From assembly GCA_018398805.1 (NCBI GenBank), contig JAGFBZ010000329.1, positions 1 to 64,000 of the forward strand: DNA of 64,000 nt, given 5' to 3'. The position numbers were made by a program, and so were the translations under genes. Below, in pieces: positions 21,252 through 33,128 of the stretch (the stretch's first letter is position 1; every line of letters starts with the position of its first letter). This stretch comes from Hirundichthys speculiger (taxonomy: Eukaryota > Chordata > Actinopteri > Beloniformes > Exocoetidae). The notes beneath the pieces were generated by a model, which did no database searches, was not told where the DNA came from, and saw nothing but the letters and a program-made list of their open reading frames with translations.

Positions 21252-24200
21252 ATGTCCCGGCAGGTGGTCCGCGTTCAGCCCCGTGGCGGGAACAATGAGG
21301 CGCACCAGTGGAGCACCGGCCTGTGTGAGTGCTACAAAGACATCGGAGACTGTAAGTACTCAACTTTCTACGAAATTACACATATAGATATCATGAAGGA
21401 AAAGGGAGACGTCACGTATGTGAGGTGAAGGTGTGTCACATGTTTGTGTGTGTGTGTGCAGGTTGTTGTGCGTTCTGCTGCCTCCCAGTGTTTACCTGTA
21501 AGGTGACCAGAGCAGCGGGGGCGTGTCCCTGCCTGCCTCTGCTGGACTGTATTAGCTGCGTCCCTCCGGCCTCTCTGGGAATAAGAGCAGCAGTCAGGGA
21601 GCGATACGGCATCAAGGTATCACACCACCGACATCAGTGTATACCAGTGCTTCTCAATTATTTTCTGTATATGTGCAATTACACTTTATTCCAGTACGCC
21701 CCCTCTGCTTCTCAGAAGGTGAAAACCGGCGCATCAACAAGAAAGTGACGCTGCGACGTACCGGTAATCATGGCAAGTCAATTAGAGACGCGAAGTTGTG
21801 AAGAAGTTGCACGCAGCGTCTTTTAAAGCAAAAAAAAAAAAGAAACAGTGAAAGTTGTTGGGATTGCTAATAAAAATGTCAATTGTCATTTGAATGGATG
21901 TCAAAGGGTTAGGTTCATTTACATTTTGTCAAAGTCCTGGCTGTTTGGCTTCTTGGTTCTTTGAACGTCCCGACCTCCTGCAGCTCGGGTCTGACCGAAA
22001 CCATTCCCGTGTTTCAGTGAACTGCTCAGATTGGCTGTGGTTGAGTACTGTGGCCCGTGGGTTTCCTCCAGGTACCGCAGCTTCCTCCCACAGTCCAAAG
22101 ACCTGCATGTTAGGTTACCTGGTGGTTCTAGATTCCCCGTAGGAGTCATTGTCTGTCTACATGTGGCCCTGTGACGGACTGGAGACCTGTCCAGGTGGAC
22201 CCCTACCTTTGCCCAAAGAGAGCTGAGATAGACTCCAGCAGATCACCATGACCCTAGATGGATGGATGGATGGATGGATAGATGGATGGATGAATGGATG
22301 GGTGGATGATGGGATGGATGGATGGATGGATGGATGGATGGATGGATGGATGGATGGATGGATGGATGGATGGATGGGATGGATGGGATGGATGGGATGG
22401 ATGGATGGATGATGGATGGATGGGGGATGATGGATGGATGGAATGGATGGATGGATGGAATGGATGGATGGATGGAGATGGTGGACTGGAGGATGGATGG
22501 ATGGATGGATGGTGGATGATTGATGGATGATGGGGATGGATGGATGGATGGGATGGATGGATGGATGGATGGATGGATGGATGGATGGATGATGGATGGA
22601 TGATGGATGGATGGATGGATGGATGGATGGATGGATGGATGGATGGATGGATGGGGATGGATGGATGGGATGGATGGCTGGATGATGGATGGATGGATGG
22701 TGGATGGATGGATGGATGGATGGATGGATGGTGGATGGATGGATGGATGGATGGGATGGATGATGGATGGATGGATGGATGGATGGATGGATGATGGATG
22801 GATGGATGGATGATGGATGGATGGACTGGATGGGATGGATGGATGGATGGGATGGATGGATGGATGGATGGATGGATGGATGGATGGATGGGATGGAGGA
22901 TGGATGGATGGATGGATGGATGGATGGATGGTGGAATGGATGGATGGATGGGATGGGATGGATGGATGGATGGATGGATGGATCATGGATGGATGGATGG
23001 ATGGATGGATGGATGGATGGATGGATGGATGGATGGATGGGATGGATGGATGGATGGATGGATGGATGGCTGGATGTGGATGGATGGATGGATGGATGGT
23101 GGAGATGGATGGATGGATGGATGGATGGATGGATGGATGGATGGATGGATGGATGGCATAGATGGATGGATGATGGATGGATGGATGGATGGATGGATGG
23201 ATGGATGGTGTTGGATGGATGGATGGATGGATGAATGGATGGGATCATGGATGGATAGATGGATGGATGGATGGATGGATGGGGTACTGTGACATCAGAC
23301 TCCAGGGTGGAATTACCCAGTTTACCTGTCTGCCATCATCACCCAACATTACATTCAAACCTAAAGTTTTAAAAAAAAAAATCCATTTATAAAAAAAGCC
23401 CCCCCACCCCCCCACCCCCTAAAAACTGACGGTTTTGAGCTGTGTGGTTGTAAAAAGGTGCATCCGGACTTTATTCCTGTGTTATCTTGACCCGAACACG
23501 TTGCAGACTCTCCATTAAAACCTCTAGAAACGGTGTCAGCGTTTGATAAGAGACAAACTTCACACCAACAGGCGGCCGAGCTGACGGATCTCCATCAAAC
23601 AGCGCCGTCTCCTCGGCTCAATTACAGCGCACTCCTGGGGACGTGAATAATTTTGATTGCTGCAGGAGACGGAGACGTCTCGGTGATGAAGCGCAGTAAC
23701 GGCATGCAGGGGAGATTTGCTGCAGCAGCAGTAGGCGTGCATGTCGACGCAGGTTATTACTGCAAACACCGTTTCGAGATTAAGGCTTGATGTCAGATGT
23801 GTGAGCATGTAGTGAAACATGGAATAATGAAAATAAAAAGATATAAATAATGCAACAACTGTGAAACCACTGAGGCTGCCCACCCACGGCCTCAGATATC
23901 CTGATAGACATCAGGTCTCAGTCACCATATTCAGAACAGTTACAGAACAGATGTTTGACGTGCTAGGAGCACACGGCGGTGTCGCGGTGTGAGTTTGACG
24001 GCGGGCCAGTCGTTTCAGAGAGATAAGGCAGGCCGTGGGAGTGGTGGGAGGGCAGGCAGGCAGAGGCTGGAGCGCTGCCATCGCAGAGAGGAGAAGGTGG
24101 TTGGTAATGTTGGCATCCGTGGAGGTGGAGTGGGCCGTGGATCGCTGTCAATAATGCAGAGCAGAAGCTCGGAGGATGCCAGAAGTTCTTATGAAAACAA

Positions 24201-26101
24201 GTCCAAGCATGTGGGCTGTTGGTGAAACAAGGCTTCTGTTCTCTCACGAGTTCTGAGGAGATAAAGATGTGCCGGTGCGGATCATGAGAATAAAGCTGGA
24301 GATGTAGATTGCATCTATTAGGAGATGAGAGGACAGCGTCACCTTTCTCTGAAGCTTCTGTTGTGTAATGGTTCCTTTTAGTTTGGTGGGACATCATGTC
24401 TCCATGGAGTCAATAAAAGGAGGACAGTCAAGCTGACTGTCTCTAAAGCTGAAGCTCAGACTGCCGTGACATATTTCAGAGACATTTCCTGTCCACACAG
24501 TCATGTGGTTTATGGTTGAGCTTTTGGTTGAGTAATGAATATAAAAACAAAAGTCTGTTGTGCTGAAGGAGTCTCTCTGTCTGTCTGCACTCTCTCTCAG
24601 CACAGCATTATGTATGTGACAAAAAAAACTAAACAATCATTGCTAAACTAACCAAGTTCAAGCTGCAAAGTCAGAAAAAACATTAACAGCTGGATGCTAC
24701 TTGAGTTTCCATTTAACTGGGAAGTCAGAACTCATCAGATAGACATCTCACCAACCTCGTTACAGTTCCAAAGTGGAAAAATGAATATTTCCAGATGTCA
24801 GACGGGTCGTTGGTGATGCTGGTCATTGTTAGTGATACTGGTTCATTACAGAGTTGTACATGTTACTGGGTCATACAGACAGCTGAGAAACACACAAAAA
24901 TCAATGTTAGGTAGCTGAGGTTAGGATGGTTAGATCAGTAAAGTGAGGTTAGGAAGGTTAGATCGGTAAAGTGATGTTAGGAAGGTTAGATCAGTAAAGT
25001 CAGGTTAGGACGGTTAGATCGGTGAAGTAAGGTTACGAAAGTTAGATCATTAAAGTGAGGTTAGGAAGGTCAGATTGGTAAAGTGAAGTTAGGAAGGTCA
25101 GATCGGTAAAGTGAGGTTAGGAAGATTAGATCGGTAAAGTGAGGTTAGGAAGGTTAGATCGGTGAAGTGAGGTTAGGAAGGTTAGATCATTAAAGTGAAG
25201 TTAAGAAGGTTAGATCGGTAAAGTGAAGTTAAGAAGGTTAGATCGGTAAAGTGAGGTTAGGAAGGTTAGATCAGTAAAGTGAGGTTAGGAAGGTTAGATC
25301 AGTAAAGTGAGGTTAGGACGGTTAGATCGGTTAAATGAGGTTAGGAAGGTTAGATCGGTAAAGTGAGGTTAGGACGGTTAGATCGGTAAAGTGAGGTTAG
25401 GAAGGTTAGATCGGTAAAGTGAGGTTAGGACGGTTAAATCAGTAAAGTGAGGTTAGGACGGTTAGATCGGTAAAGTGAGGTTAGGAAGGTTAGATCAGTA
25501 AAGTGAGGTTAGGGCGGTTAGATCGGTTAAATGAGGTTAGGAAGGTTAGATCGGTGAAGTGAGGTTAGGAAGATTAGATCGTTAAAGTGAGGTTAGGAAG
25601 GTTAGATCGGTAAAGTGAGGTTAGGAAGGTTAGATCAGTAAAGTGAGGTTAGGAAGGTTAGATCAGTAAAGTGAGGTTAGGAAGGTTAGATCAGTAAAGT
25701 GAAGTTAAGAAGGTTAGATCGGTAAAGTGAGGTTAGGAAGGTTAGATGAGTAAAGTGAGGTTAGGACGGTTAGATCAGTAAAGTGAGGTTAGGACGGTTA
25801 GATCAGTAAAGTGAGGTTAGGAAGGCTTTTTCTGCTTCATGCCATCCAAATGATGCACTAATAAAATGTTAAATAGTTAGAAACATGGCTGTTACGCAAT
25901 GATTAGGTTAAGGTTAAGGCCTCTCCGTGTGTGTTACAGGGGAGTGCGTGGAGCGACTGCCTGTATGGATGCTGCTGCTATCACCTGTCTTGGCTCCAGG
26001 TTTCCAGAGAGCTGAAGAGGAGAGCAGCCTCCCACACTACCTCGTCATCGTCGGCCAGATACGCTGCCTTAGCCTCCCTGCAGGGGGCGCATTTGGTCTA
26101 G
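21252..26101 (+). CDS. PLAC8/cornifelin-family protein, gene 1 (three coding exons)
   Basis: The exons are 21252-21351, 21462-21616 and 25940-26101, giving 138 residues. Intron phases are 1 and 0, with donors T|GTAAGT and AAG|GTATCA. The protein starts [13 protein letters not shown] and then has the family pattern [20 protein letters not shown]. Further family signatures are a cysteine-rich hydrophobic middle, [14 protein letters not shown] and a C-x-x-x-CCC near SRELKRR. PLAC8-domain proteins are small, membrane-associated or intracellular; functions vary (differentiation, immunity, ion homeostasis), so none is assigned. The last exon adds a Ser/Ala-rich tail of about 25 residues beyond the usual end. 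Exon lengths 100 and 155 match gene 2 exactly. The 4.3-kb second intron carries a SINE, a 1-kb microsatellite and a minisatellite. No clear upstream non-coding exon was found. Confidence 0.82.
22045..22256 (+). repeat. 5'-truncated SINE
   Basis: Contains TTCCTCCCACAGTCCAAAGA, CATGTTAGGTTA and GACTCCAGCAGATCACCATG in the order of the SINE at 16091-16396 (opposite orientation), and runs straight into the ATGG array. The array is therefore the grown SINE tail. Confidence 0.7.
22257..23284. repeat. (ATGG)n microsatellite, about 1 kb
   Basis: About 1,030 bases of GATG/GGAT tetranucleotide with many one-base slips (GGGATGG, GATGATGG) that shift the register. It lies in the second intron of PLAC8-like gene 1. 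The long open frames on both strands (Met-Asp-Gly-Trp or Ser-Ile-His-Pro repeats) are artefacts of the repeat. Confidence 0.97.
24912..25826 (+). repeat. 28-bp minisatellite, about 33 units
   Basis: The unit is GGTTAGATCGGTAAAGTGAG followed by GTTAGGAA, repeated about 33 times over 915 bp with point variants (A/G at TCAG/TCGG, AAGG/ACGG). Each unit has several GG pairs separated by TTA or AA, a telomere-like spacing. Located in the second intron of PLAC8-like gene 1. Confidence 0.95.
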
Positions 26102-26271
26102 ACAGAGCCAGGACTCTCCTGCTCCCAGGAGGCCATCCCTCAGCGAGCAGGGGCTGATTTAATCACACTTCCTCTGGTCTGCAGCCGCTCCCAGTTACCT
26201 CAGACAGCTCAGCAGGGACGCTGCAACAAGGACAGTTCGGTTTGAACCGGGCGACTGTGAAAATATGCAGA

Positions 26272-26277
26272 AATAAA
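26272..26277 (+). promoter_or_regulatory. polyadenylation signal, PLAC8-like gene 1
   Basis: AATAAA 170 bases after the stop codon. Confidence 0.5.
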
Positions 26278-26662
26278 AATGTGTGGTCTGCAAAGTGAAG
26301 AGCTGTTTATTTGGAACATATAGTTATAATCACTGTGTTTAATCAAACGCCACTGTAACGGAGCAGTCAGAGTCAGAGACGATGAATGCAGCATTAATAA
26401 AACAGAAGAAAAGGCTTTCCTGAAACGCCGCCCCTCCTTGGACCGCTACCAACAAACCAATTTCACCTCCAGACTGGCTCCATTTTATTTCTAAGATGAA
26501 GTGAACTCTGAAAGCGAAGGATCAGTTACACATGGACACGTCCATATTTCCTTCCTTGCAGCTTCGTCTGTCTCCAAACCAGAGCTTTTTGAGCCCATGA
26601 ATGTCCTGGTCCTGAGATGGACACGTCTCCACCAGGCGAGGAAGTGAATGTTGATCAGAGCA

Positions 26663-26858
26663 GGGGTGGCATGTCTTAGATGTTTCCCTGCTTCAGGTCA
26701 CCTGATTCAAGTGAATGGGTCATTAACAGACCTTTACAGACCTGGATGACCAGGTGAAGGTGATCCATCCATTAGAATCAGGTGACCTGAAGCAGGGAAA
26801 CATCTCAGACATGTAGGACAGCAGGCCTCCAGGACTGGAGCTGGACACCCCTGATTTA
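26663..26858. repeat. short dispersed repeat with inverted structure
   Basis: Bounded by CAGGGGTGGCATGTC and GCTGGACACCCCTG. It contains two convergent copies of a CAGGTCACCTGATTC/GAATCAGGTGACCTG motif. It resembles a non-autonomous DNA element common in teleosts. Flanking 8-mers match poorly. Confidence 0.6.
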
Positions 26859-27066
26859 GAGCATGTGAACACTGAAAAGCAGTTGAAAGTTATTTTCTCT
26901 TGTCATTATACATATTTTAGTTTGAAGGACTATTATCCATTTCTACTCTTCTTCAGTAGCTTTGGACATTGTGAAAGTCTTCAGAGGGGCTCTGAAGGGC
27001 GGCTGGATTTTCTTCAACCCGCGGGGCGGTGGTGCTTCTGATGCTTCCCCGTCATGTCACAAACAA

Positions 27067-27172
27067 CCAATCACATTTGTAATTACCAATAACCCGCGTG
27101 GTTTGAATTAGCCCCGCCTCCGTTGTGCGATTTCATTGGCTAGCTCCAGCTGTGTAGCCGCAACCCGATTGG
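27067..27172. promoter_or_regulatory. cluster of four CCAAT boxes with a GC box
   Basis: CCAAT at 27067-27071 and 27086-27090, its complement ATTGG at 27135-27139 and 27168-27172, and CCCCGCC near 27112-27118, in a locally GC-rich stretch. This is typical of NF-Y-driven promoters, possibly bidirectional. No transcript was identified on either side. The rest of 26859-28953 shows no supported gene; a worn retroposon-like fragment is possible near 28130-28250. Confidence 0.4.
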
Positions 27173-28953
27173 CTGACACAGTTAAAAATCTCCCAACTTT
27201 TGGAGCCAACGTAGTCGACGCGACGCACAGAGCCCACAATTCAGTTGGGGAACGGATGACATCACCCGTCGTCCCGATATTCACGAGGGATCGTAAATAA
27301 ATAGGAAATGTGCAACAGCTTCTTCTGTATGCTATTTTTTTTTTTTACATTTACATTCATGGTTAGAGCCGTCATCTAGCCAAATCATCTAGTATGTATA
27401 TGCAATTTAATCTTGTAGCAGATTTTTTTGTGGGAGTGTGAAGGGTGAATGTGTCCTTCAGTCCTCTCTGGCAGTAAACATCTTTATTAACATCTATAAT
27501 CCTGATTTCGTCAGAGAGGACTAAAAAACACAAGCAGAGAGACATTTAAAAACAAGACAATTAAAGAGACGCGACAGTGAGGGTGTGGTGTGTGCTGGGT
27601 TGTGAAGTGTGGGGGTGTTGTGTAGTGGATTGTGTTGTGATACAGGACAAACTTAAAAGATAATATGTAGGAAGCAGAAACTACTAACAATAAAACTGGA
27701 TGAACACCTTCTACCAAGCTATAGACCTGTATAATTATTGATGTAAATATTATTGATTGATTGTGTTGACAGTAGAGGGGGGTGTTGGAGGAGGGGTGTA
27801 AAGCATAAACGTGTCTGTGCCCATATATATACTCACACGTAAGTTACCAAAGTACCGAGGAAATTGTCGCCACTATTACCATCACCACTCTCCTTATCTT
27901 AGTCCGTCTCAAATCTTCCCACAGGTGAGAAAACGCCAGCTAACTCCCATCACCCAGGACCAGACTGGTCCGAGAGGAGCCTAAAGGTCCATTTTCTGAA
28001 GTGCAATGCAGCCCCAGTAGCCTTCTGCATGATGTTTCATAGGGACGCAAAAGCAATGGTGCCTTCCCAAGAGCCCTTGCGTTGGCAATGAGCACGCCTC
28101 CTCGCTTTCCACTGAAACTGAATGGGATCTGAGCGGTTAGTCCCATGGGGCGATCTGGGCGAGATTCAGAGTAGAGTCGCTGCTCCTCTACGCCCAGAGG
28201 AGCCAACCGAAGTGGTTTGGGAGTCTGGTGAGGATGCCGACTGGACGCCTACAGTGTTTTAGTGTTTTGGGTAACCAGCAGAAGGCCCCGACGCAGATTC
28301 AACATTAGTGACCCAAACCCAGATACGTGGAAGGTGGTGGATGGACAATAAAAACAGTGAATGTTCTGTAGCTGCAAAACTGTACTTAACATTCATCTTT
28401 TCTGGTCTCATTTTCTGTTTAGACCAAAAGGTTTCAGGCACTTAATCTTAGCATCCCATTTTACTGTTTAGCACAGCATTCCCACACTTAAAGGAACCTT
28501 ATCGTACAGAAATATGTTGATTAAGTACAGACTCAAACCAGAATTCTAGAAAGCTGGCTAGCTCATCGGCGAGTTATTACCCAGAGGTTGTTCGTTATCT
28601 TCACATCGAGGTTCATCATCTTCTCAGTCAATGCCATCAGAAGGTTTTGTACCTTTCATACCAGTGTGGTACAGGACATGCTGTTTTGCACTTATCGTGC
28701 ATTTTCGTCTTGGAACAGAGGGGGCCACGTTAAAAATCAGGAAATTTTAACAGCTAAAGATGTGTTTTCTTTGTCTTTTTCAACCTGTTGACGCTGCTGC
28801 TAATGCTTGCATTCCACCTGTGCAAATGATGCGTGACGGCACGATAGTTTGATGTCTGACTGTCAAATGTCGAGGCACTAATCCAACTGGACAGACCGGT
28901 CAATGGCACGCTCCAAATTGGGTCATGTCACGTTTGCATCTTTCTAAGAAGCC

Positions 28954-29023
28954 TATAAAATGCGGCGGCGTCCCTGGAGGAGCATCAGTCATCCAGGTGT
29001 GAGACTTGACGGACCTCAGCGAG
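28954..29023 (+). promoter_or_regulatory. TATA box and non-coding first exon of PLAC8-like gene 2
   Basis: TATAAAA at 28954-28960 is followed about 30 bases later by a putative exon (from about 28985) ending CAGCGAG|GTAAGAC at 29023. The coding exon begins after TTTCCGTCAG at 29356, so a 333-bp first intron is inferred. Confidence 0.6.
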
Positions 29024-29367
29024 GTAAGACGATCCTCTTGAGACACAGCCTCAGGTGTGGACGTATGGAGAGCTGCTGGACAGGCCAAGGAAACGCAGGG
29101 TTTCTTTCTTCTAAATCAGTTTAAGCGTGGGCTTTGGACGACTTTAATGTTTTACGGGTTTACGTGACAGGTGATGACACTGATGCAGATTTCCAGTTCA
29201 CTTCTGAAGTAATGAAAGGCTTCAGAGTTTAGATCTGCAATATTCAGAGTAATGTATATGTTAGTAGGAAGCATAGTTTCTATGTCCAGCATGTTTCGTG
29301 TGATTAATGTTAATTGAGTGCGGTTCATTGACCGGTTCTTCTTTGGTTTCCGTCAGAAATCAAAGCT

Positions 29368-30384
29368 ATGTCTCAAAAAATCAACACGTCCCAACCCCGG
29401 CCAGTGATCATGACGTCCAACCAGTGGACGTCCGGCATCTGTGACTGCTTCCAAGACTGCCGTCACTGTGAGTGTGGCTCTTTGCTTTGATGGGGACGAG
29501 GTGACCATTGCTCTCCTGAGGTAGGACGAGCGGAGTTGCCATAGTCTGGTGTCCCATGGTGGACATGTTGAGAGGGCATCGGTCCTAGACTGATCTTAGT
29601 GTGGGCATACCAGGACACCAGTGAAGTATTAAGGAGTTCTCAGATAATTAAAAGTACTTAATCTCAAGGCTGAAGTTGTGAAACCCTCTGACTTGCCTCT
29701 AATGACCTCGTAGGACTGATATCTACCTGAATAATCAATAACTTTTACTCTCTCAGGTTGCTTCGCCTTTTGGTGCTACTGCTGCTTCACCTGTATAACG
29801 GCGCGCGAGGCCGGGGAGTTTCTGTGTTTGCCTCTGCTGGACGGGTGTGGACTCATCCCTCCCATGACCACGGCCTTCAGGGTGTCCATACGCCAGCGAT
29901 ACGGCATCGAGGTACAGAGACCGAGCCCAAGTTGCCGTCCTTCGTCTTCCCGTGTTCCTAAAGTACAACCTGCACTACTGCCTGCAGTAGTTTATCTGAT
30001 CTCTGATCAGTCTCAAACCCGTTTAAGCTTTTGGCATGATGCGTGTTTACGTTCCAGTGCTTCATAGCGTGGTCATTTAAGGGCGCTGCAGTCCGCTGTT
30101 CTTTTGTTCAGGCTCATTGGTTTCAGGTGATGGATGACGCTAATCAGCTGTCTTGTGGGACTCTTACGGGTCTTTGTTCGGGCCGTCGTACCCGAATAAA
30201 CAGCAGCACGTCGGGGGCAGTTGTTTTTCCGACCCTCTTGAATCGTCTCTAACACTGCTTTCTGTCCTCGCAGGGGACGATACTCAACGACACCTTGCAC
30301 GCCTGCTTCTGCGGGCCCTGCACCTGGTGTCAGATATCAAGAGAGATCAAAACCAGAAAGACGCCCATCAGCATTCGCCGTTGA
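29368..30384 (+). CDS. plac8: PLAC8-like protein, gene 2 (three coding exons)
   Basis: The exons are 29368-29467, 29757-29911 and 30274-30384, giving 121 residues with intron phases 1 and 0. The protein has the PLAC8 pattern: NQWTSGICDCFQDC (compare NWQTGMCDCFSDC in mammalian PLAC8), cysteine-rich CCFAFWCYCCFTC, AFRVSIRQRYGIEGT and HACFCGPCTWCQISREIK. The length matches the family (about 110-130). The start lies 11 bases after the acceptor at 29356. Exons 1 and 2 have exactly the lengths of gene 1 (100 and 155), showing tandem duplication. As with gene 1 the cellular role cannot be read from sequence. Paralogue identity (PLAC8 versus cornifelin homologue) is uncertain. Confidence 0.88.
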
Positions 30385-30608
30385 TAAGAACAAAAAAGAG
30401 AGAGCTCACTCAGCCGCCGCTGTTGATACAGACGTCACAGCCGCCACTGAAGACGTCTCAACATCGTCCATGTTGTCATGCTTTAACGAACAAGGCGAGG
30501 GCTGATACCTTAACTGTTTTAACGAGCACGTCTGCAGTTGAGGAATGTCTCTGAGCGGCGGTGACGCAGGCGTCCAAATGTAAATGTTTCAATCACGTAA
30601 GGAAGTGA

Positions 30609-30626
30609 CCCCTAACCCTAACCCTA
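30609..30626. repeat. short telomere-like tract
   Basis: CCCTAACCCTAACCCTAA, about three units of the vertebrate telomeric repeat (C-strand), in the 3' UTR of PLAC8-like gene 2. Too short to be more than an interstitial trace. Confidence 0.7.
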
Positions 30627-30706
30627 ATGTTCTGAATGTTATTTTTCTTCTATCTACATTTGAACTGTTTGAATTGTCTGAGCTTAAATTATTTCATGAA
30701 AGACAA

Positions 30707-30712
30707 AATAAA
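30707..30712 (+). promoter_or_regulatory. polyadenylation signal, PLAC8-like gene 2
   Basis: AATAAA about 325 bases after the stop codon. Confidence 0.6.
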
Positions 30713-31127
30713 CTGATGAAATGAATGAACCATTTATGTGCTGAAACTGTGACATTAAAGGATGAACAAAAGGAGTCTTTCAGTGTGAATTTAATGAGCA
30801 TAATCATTGCGTTCTGATTCGCCAGCTGGTCATTGACGCTTGCGGTGGTTTTCACTTGCAGGTTGAATCCAACAGAGAACAAAGAAAAGCTCCAGTTATG
30901 GAGACCAAAAACAGGTTCTGGTCTCCATAGTTCAATTTAACACCCACGACAAGTGTTAGGGGTTGGTCAGTCTTTCTGTATCACATCAGGTCAAACAAAT
31001 GTATACATAATTAGGGGGTGTGGTCATTTGATTGACAGATCAACTAAAACAGTTCAGTTTTAGTAGAGTTTCAGGCTGCACACTCTAACAGACCTGGGGA
31101 GTTTTCTGAACCCCCCCCCCCCTACAG

Positions 31128-31489
31128 CTGCCGGGAAAACCGCTAATAACACGCTACGGCAACACGATTGTTTCATGACAACTACGCCACATTAATGAAT
31201 AATCATTAACTGCCCCGAGTCCTGACATTGGCTAAACCAAACTACTGTTTGTTTGTTTACTTTTGCTTGACCTGACACCTGACATTCACAGGGGGTGGGG
31301 GGGGGTGGTAAACTCTCTCGGGTAAACACAGACCCAGCCTGTCAGAGAGCACCGACCGGACCCGAGACTAACTGTACCAGTTCTGACCCGAACCTGGAGT
31401 CACGTCTTGTGAATGGACCCAAGACCGGGGTTGGGTCGGGTCGGAACCTCGGGTTTTTGGGTTTTGGGTTGTCCTGAGGACCTCTAGTG
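31128..31489. repeat. dispersed repeat with CACTAGAGG end, copy 2
   Basis: Shares AAACCGCTAATAACACGCTA through AATAATCATTAACTGC with 20879-20965. It ends in a GGACCCAAGACC/GGGTCGGGTCGG-rich part and CCTCTAGTG, the inverse of the left end of copy 1. Confidence 0.55.
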
Positions 31490-31766
31490 TGCACACCTTT
31501 TTTTGTTGCTGTTCGTTTGGATCATTATTTCATATTTCTTTGCACAAACTGGACATTCTTCTTTGTTCTTGGTAAAACATAAAAAAAAAAAATCAAGCAT
31601 GACTGGTCAGCATCTATTCTTGTACCTGATTCATTATTGCAGATCAATATATTGGCTCCTTCTGAATTTGGTGTCTTCTGATCCTGGTCAGGGTTTTACT
31701 TTTAGTCCAGTTTGTTATTACACTATAATGCATTTTTATATCACGAGTATCGGGTACACCTGCAGT

Positions 31767-31941
31767 CTGGGGCGCCGAAAAGGGGGGGTAAAGGATACGG
31801 ATTATAGGGGCCCATGATTGAGGGGGGCCCAGAGAGGCCCCTAATGATGATCAAAAATAGCATCAACAAATTTCGCCGCTGTGTTGGGGGGCCCGGTAAA
31901 GATTCTTTTCATGGGGCCCAAAATCCCTAGCGGCGCCCCTG
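31767..31941. mobile_element. 175-bp hAT MITE, second copy (inverted)
   Basis: Inverse orientation of 13817-13991, with ends CTGGGGCGCCG and CGGCGCCCCTG. A perfect 8-bp duplication CCTGCAGT flanks it at 31759-31766 and 31942-31949. Confidence 0.9.
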
Positions 31942-31949
31942 CCTGCAGT

Positions 31950-33128
31950 ATTAAAACACAACTTATCCTGCCAGCTCATGCTCAGTGAGGTGTCTGGTGG
32001 AAACATCAGGTGAGCAGTTAAAGATTAAAAGCATTAGGAGCGAAGGCAGCTTGCTTTAGAAGTACCACGAATTTAAAGCTCCTCCCGTCGGTCCTCTCGG
32101 GCTCGTGCCCACGTGGTGTTATTTTCTGAGCACCAGCATCTTTTTTTATTTGTTCCCAGCGAGTAAAGAGCACAGAAGGCCACATGCTGCTGCTGCCTAC
32201 AGAAAAACCGCCGCACCTTTTCTTTTTAAAGCACCGTCAGGGTTGAAAGTCTCTGAACCTTCCAGAAAGAACTCGGCGTCATCATTTTACCACCGTTGCA
32301 CACACTGTTGCTCGCCTTTACGGTCCTGCTGCCGCTGATTTACATTAACCGTGTGAAGTTCCTGTAAAACGCGCCGTGACTAACGCCGCAAACATCTGTC
32401 ATCGAGGGATGTTGCCCGCCAGGCATCCGTGTAAGTGGTGTGAAATATCGACGCGAGGATTTAAATGACTTGTATCACGATGCAGAACAATCGGAGGAAG
32501 GAAAAGCTCCGCACCAGTGAGTGTCTCAGCGGCTTTGTTCACATGTTTGGGCCTGAAGTCGCTCTTGAAAAGGCGTCCCGGGAGACACATAGCGAAGGTT
32601 GTTTTTATTTTCAGGGCTTCCTTATTTGATTGACCGCCATGGCAACAAATGTGTTCAGCAGCAGCAACCGGTCGTCCGCCGTCCGTGGTTATACGTCTGA
32701 CTCTGCTCTGCTTTCACCCTGATCATGTCGGGCTTCTTCTGGGTCAACTGTTACATCACACATCTACATCATCGGAAGATTGGCTCCATTAACCAAGGGT
32801 TGAGCTATGATATGTGCTATTTCTTGGAGTTTTCCTCTGTTCCCAACGTTATCTTCTGTTTCTGTGCACCAGCTTCCTGTGGTACTGGTGGTCGAGGAGC
32901 GCTGAGGCCAGTTTTGGTCCCACCGAACATCTATATGCAGGGATAATCTGAATCCCCAGCTCAATTTATCTGGGTTTGTTCGTCCGACTCCAAGAAAACC
33001 AGCTTATATGTTTCAGTTTCATTTCCGGTTATTGAAGGAAACTGTTTTCTGCTTTAATCGGGGCGACAAACCTCAACGGGGAACATTCTGATTAAATCTG
33101 CAATTTCTTTCCAAACCGATGGGTTTTA
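31950..33128. other. intergenic, nothing recognised
   Basis: Short frames only, with no splice-supported gene. Confidence 0.4.

Noticed and set aside
22157..23292. Very long open frames on both strands (Ser-Ile-His-Pro and Met-Asp-Gly-Trp repeats)
   Set aside because: They are translations of the ATGG microsatellite, with no splice sites, conservation or other gene features.
23963..24397. 144-residue minus-strand frame
   Set aside because: It lies in the intron of PLAC8-like gene 1, shows no domain or splice support, and is His/Ser/Pro-rich.
22257..25826. CRISPR array
   Set aside because: The repeats are directly tandem with no unique spacers, and the genome is vertebrate.
30609..30626. 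Telomere or chromosome-fusion scar
   Set aside because: Only about three TTAGGG units; too short and within a normal 3' UTR.
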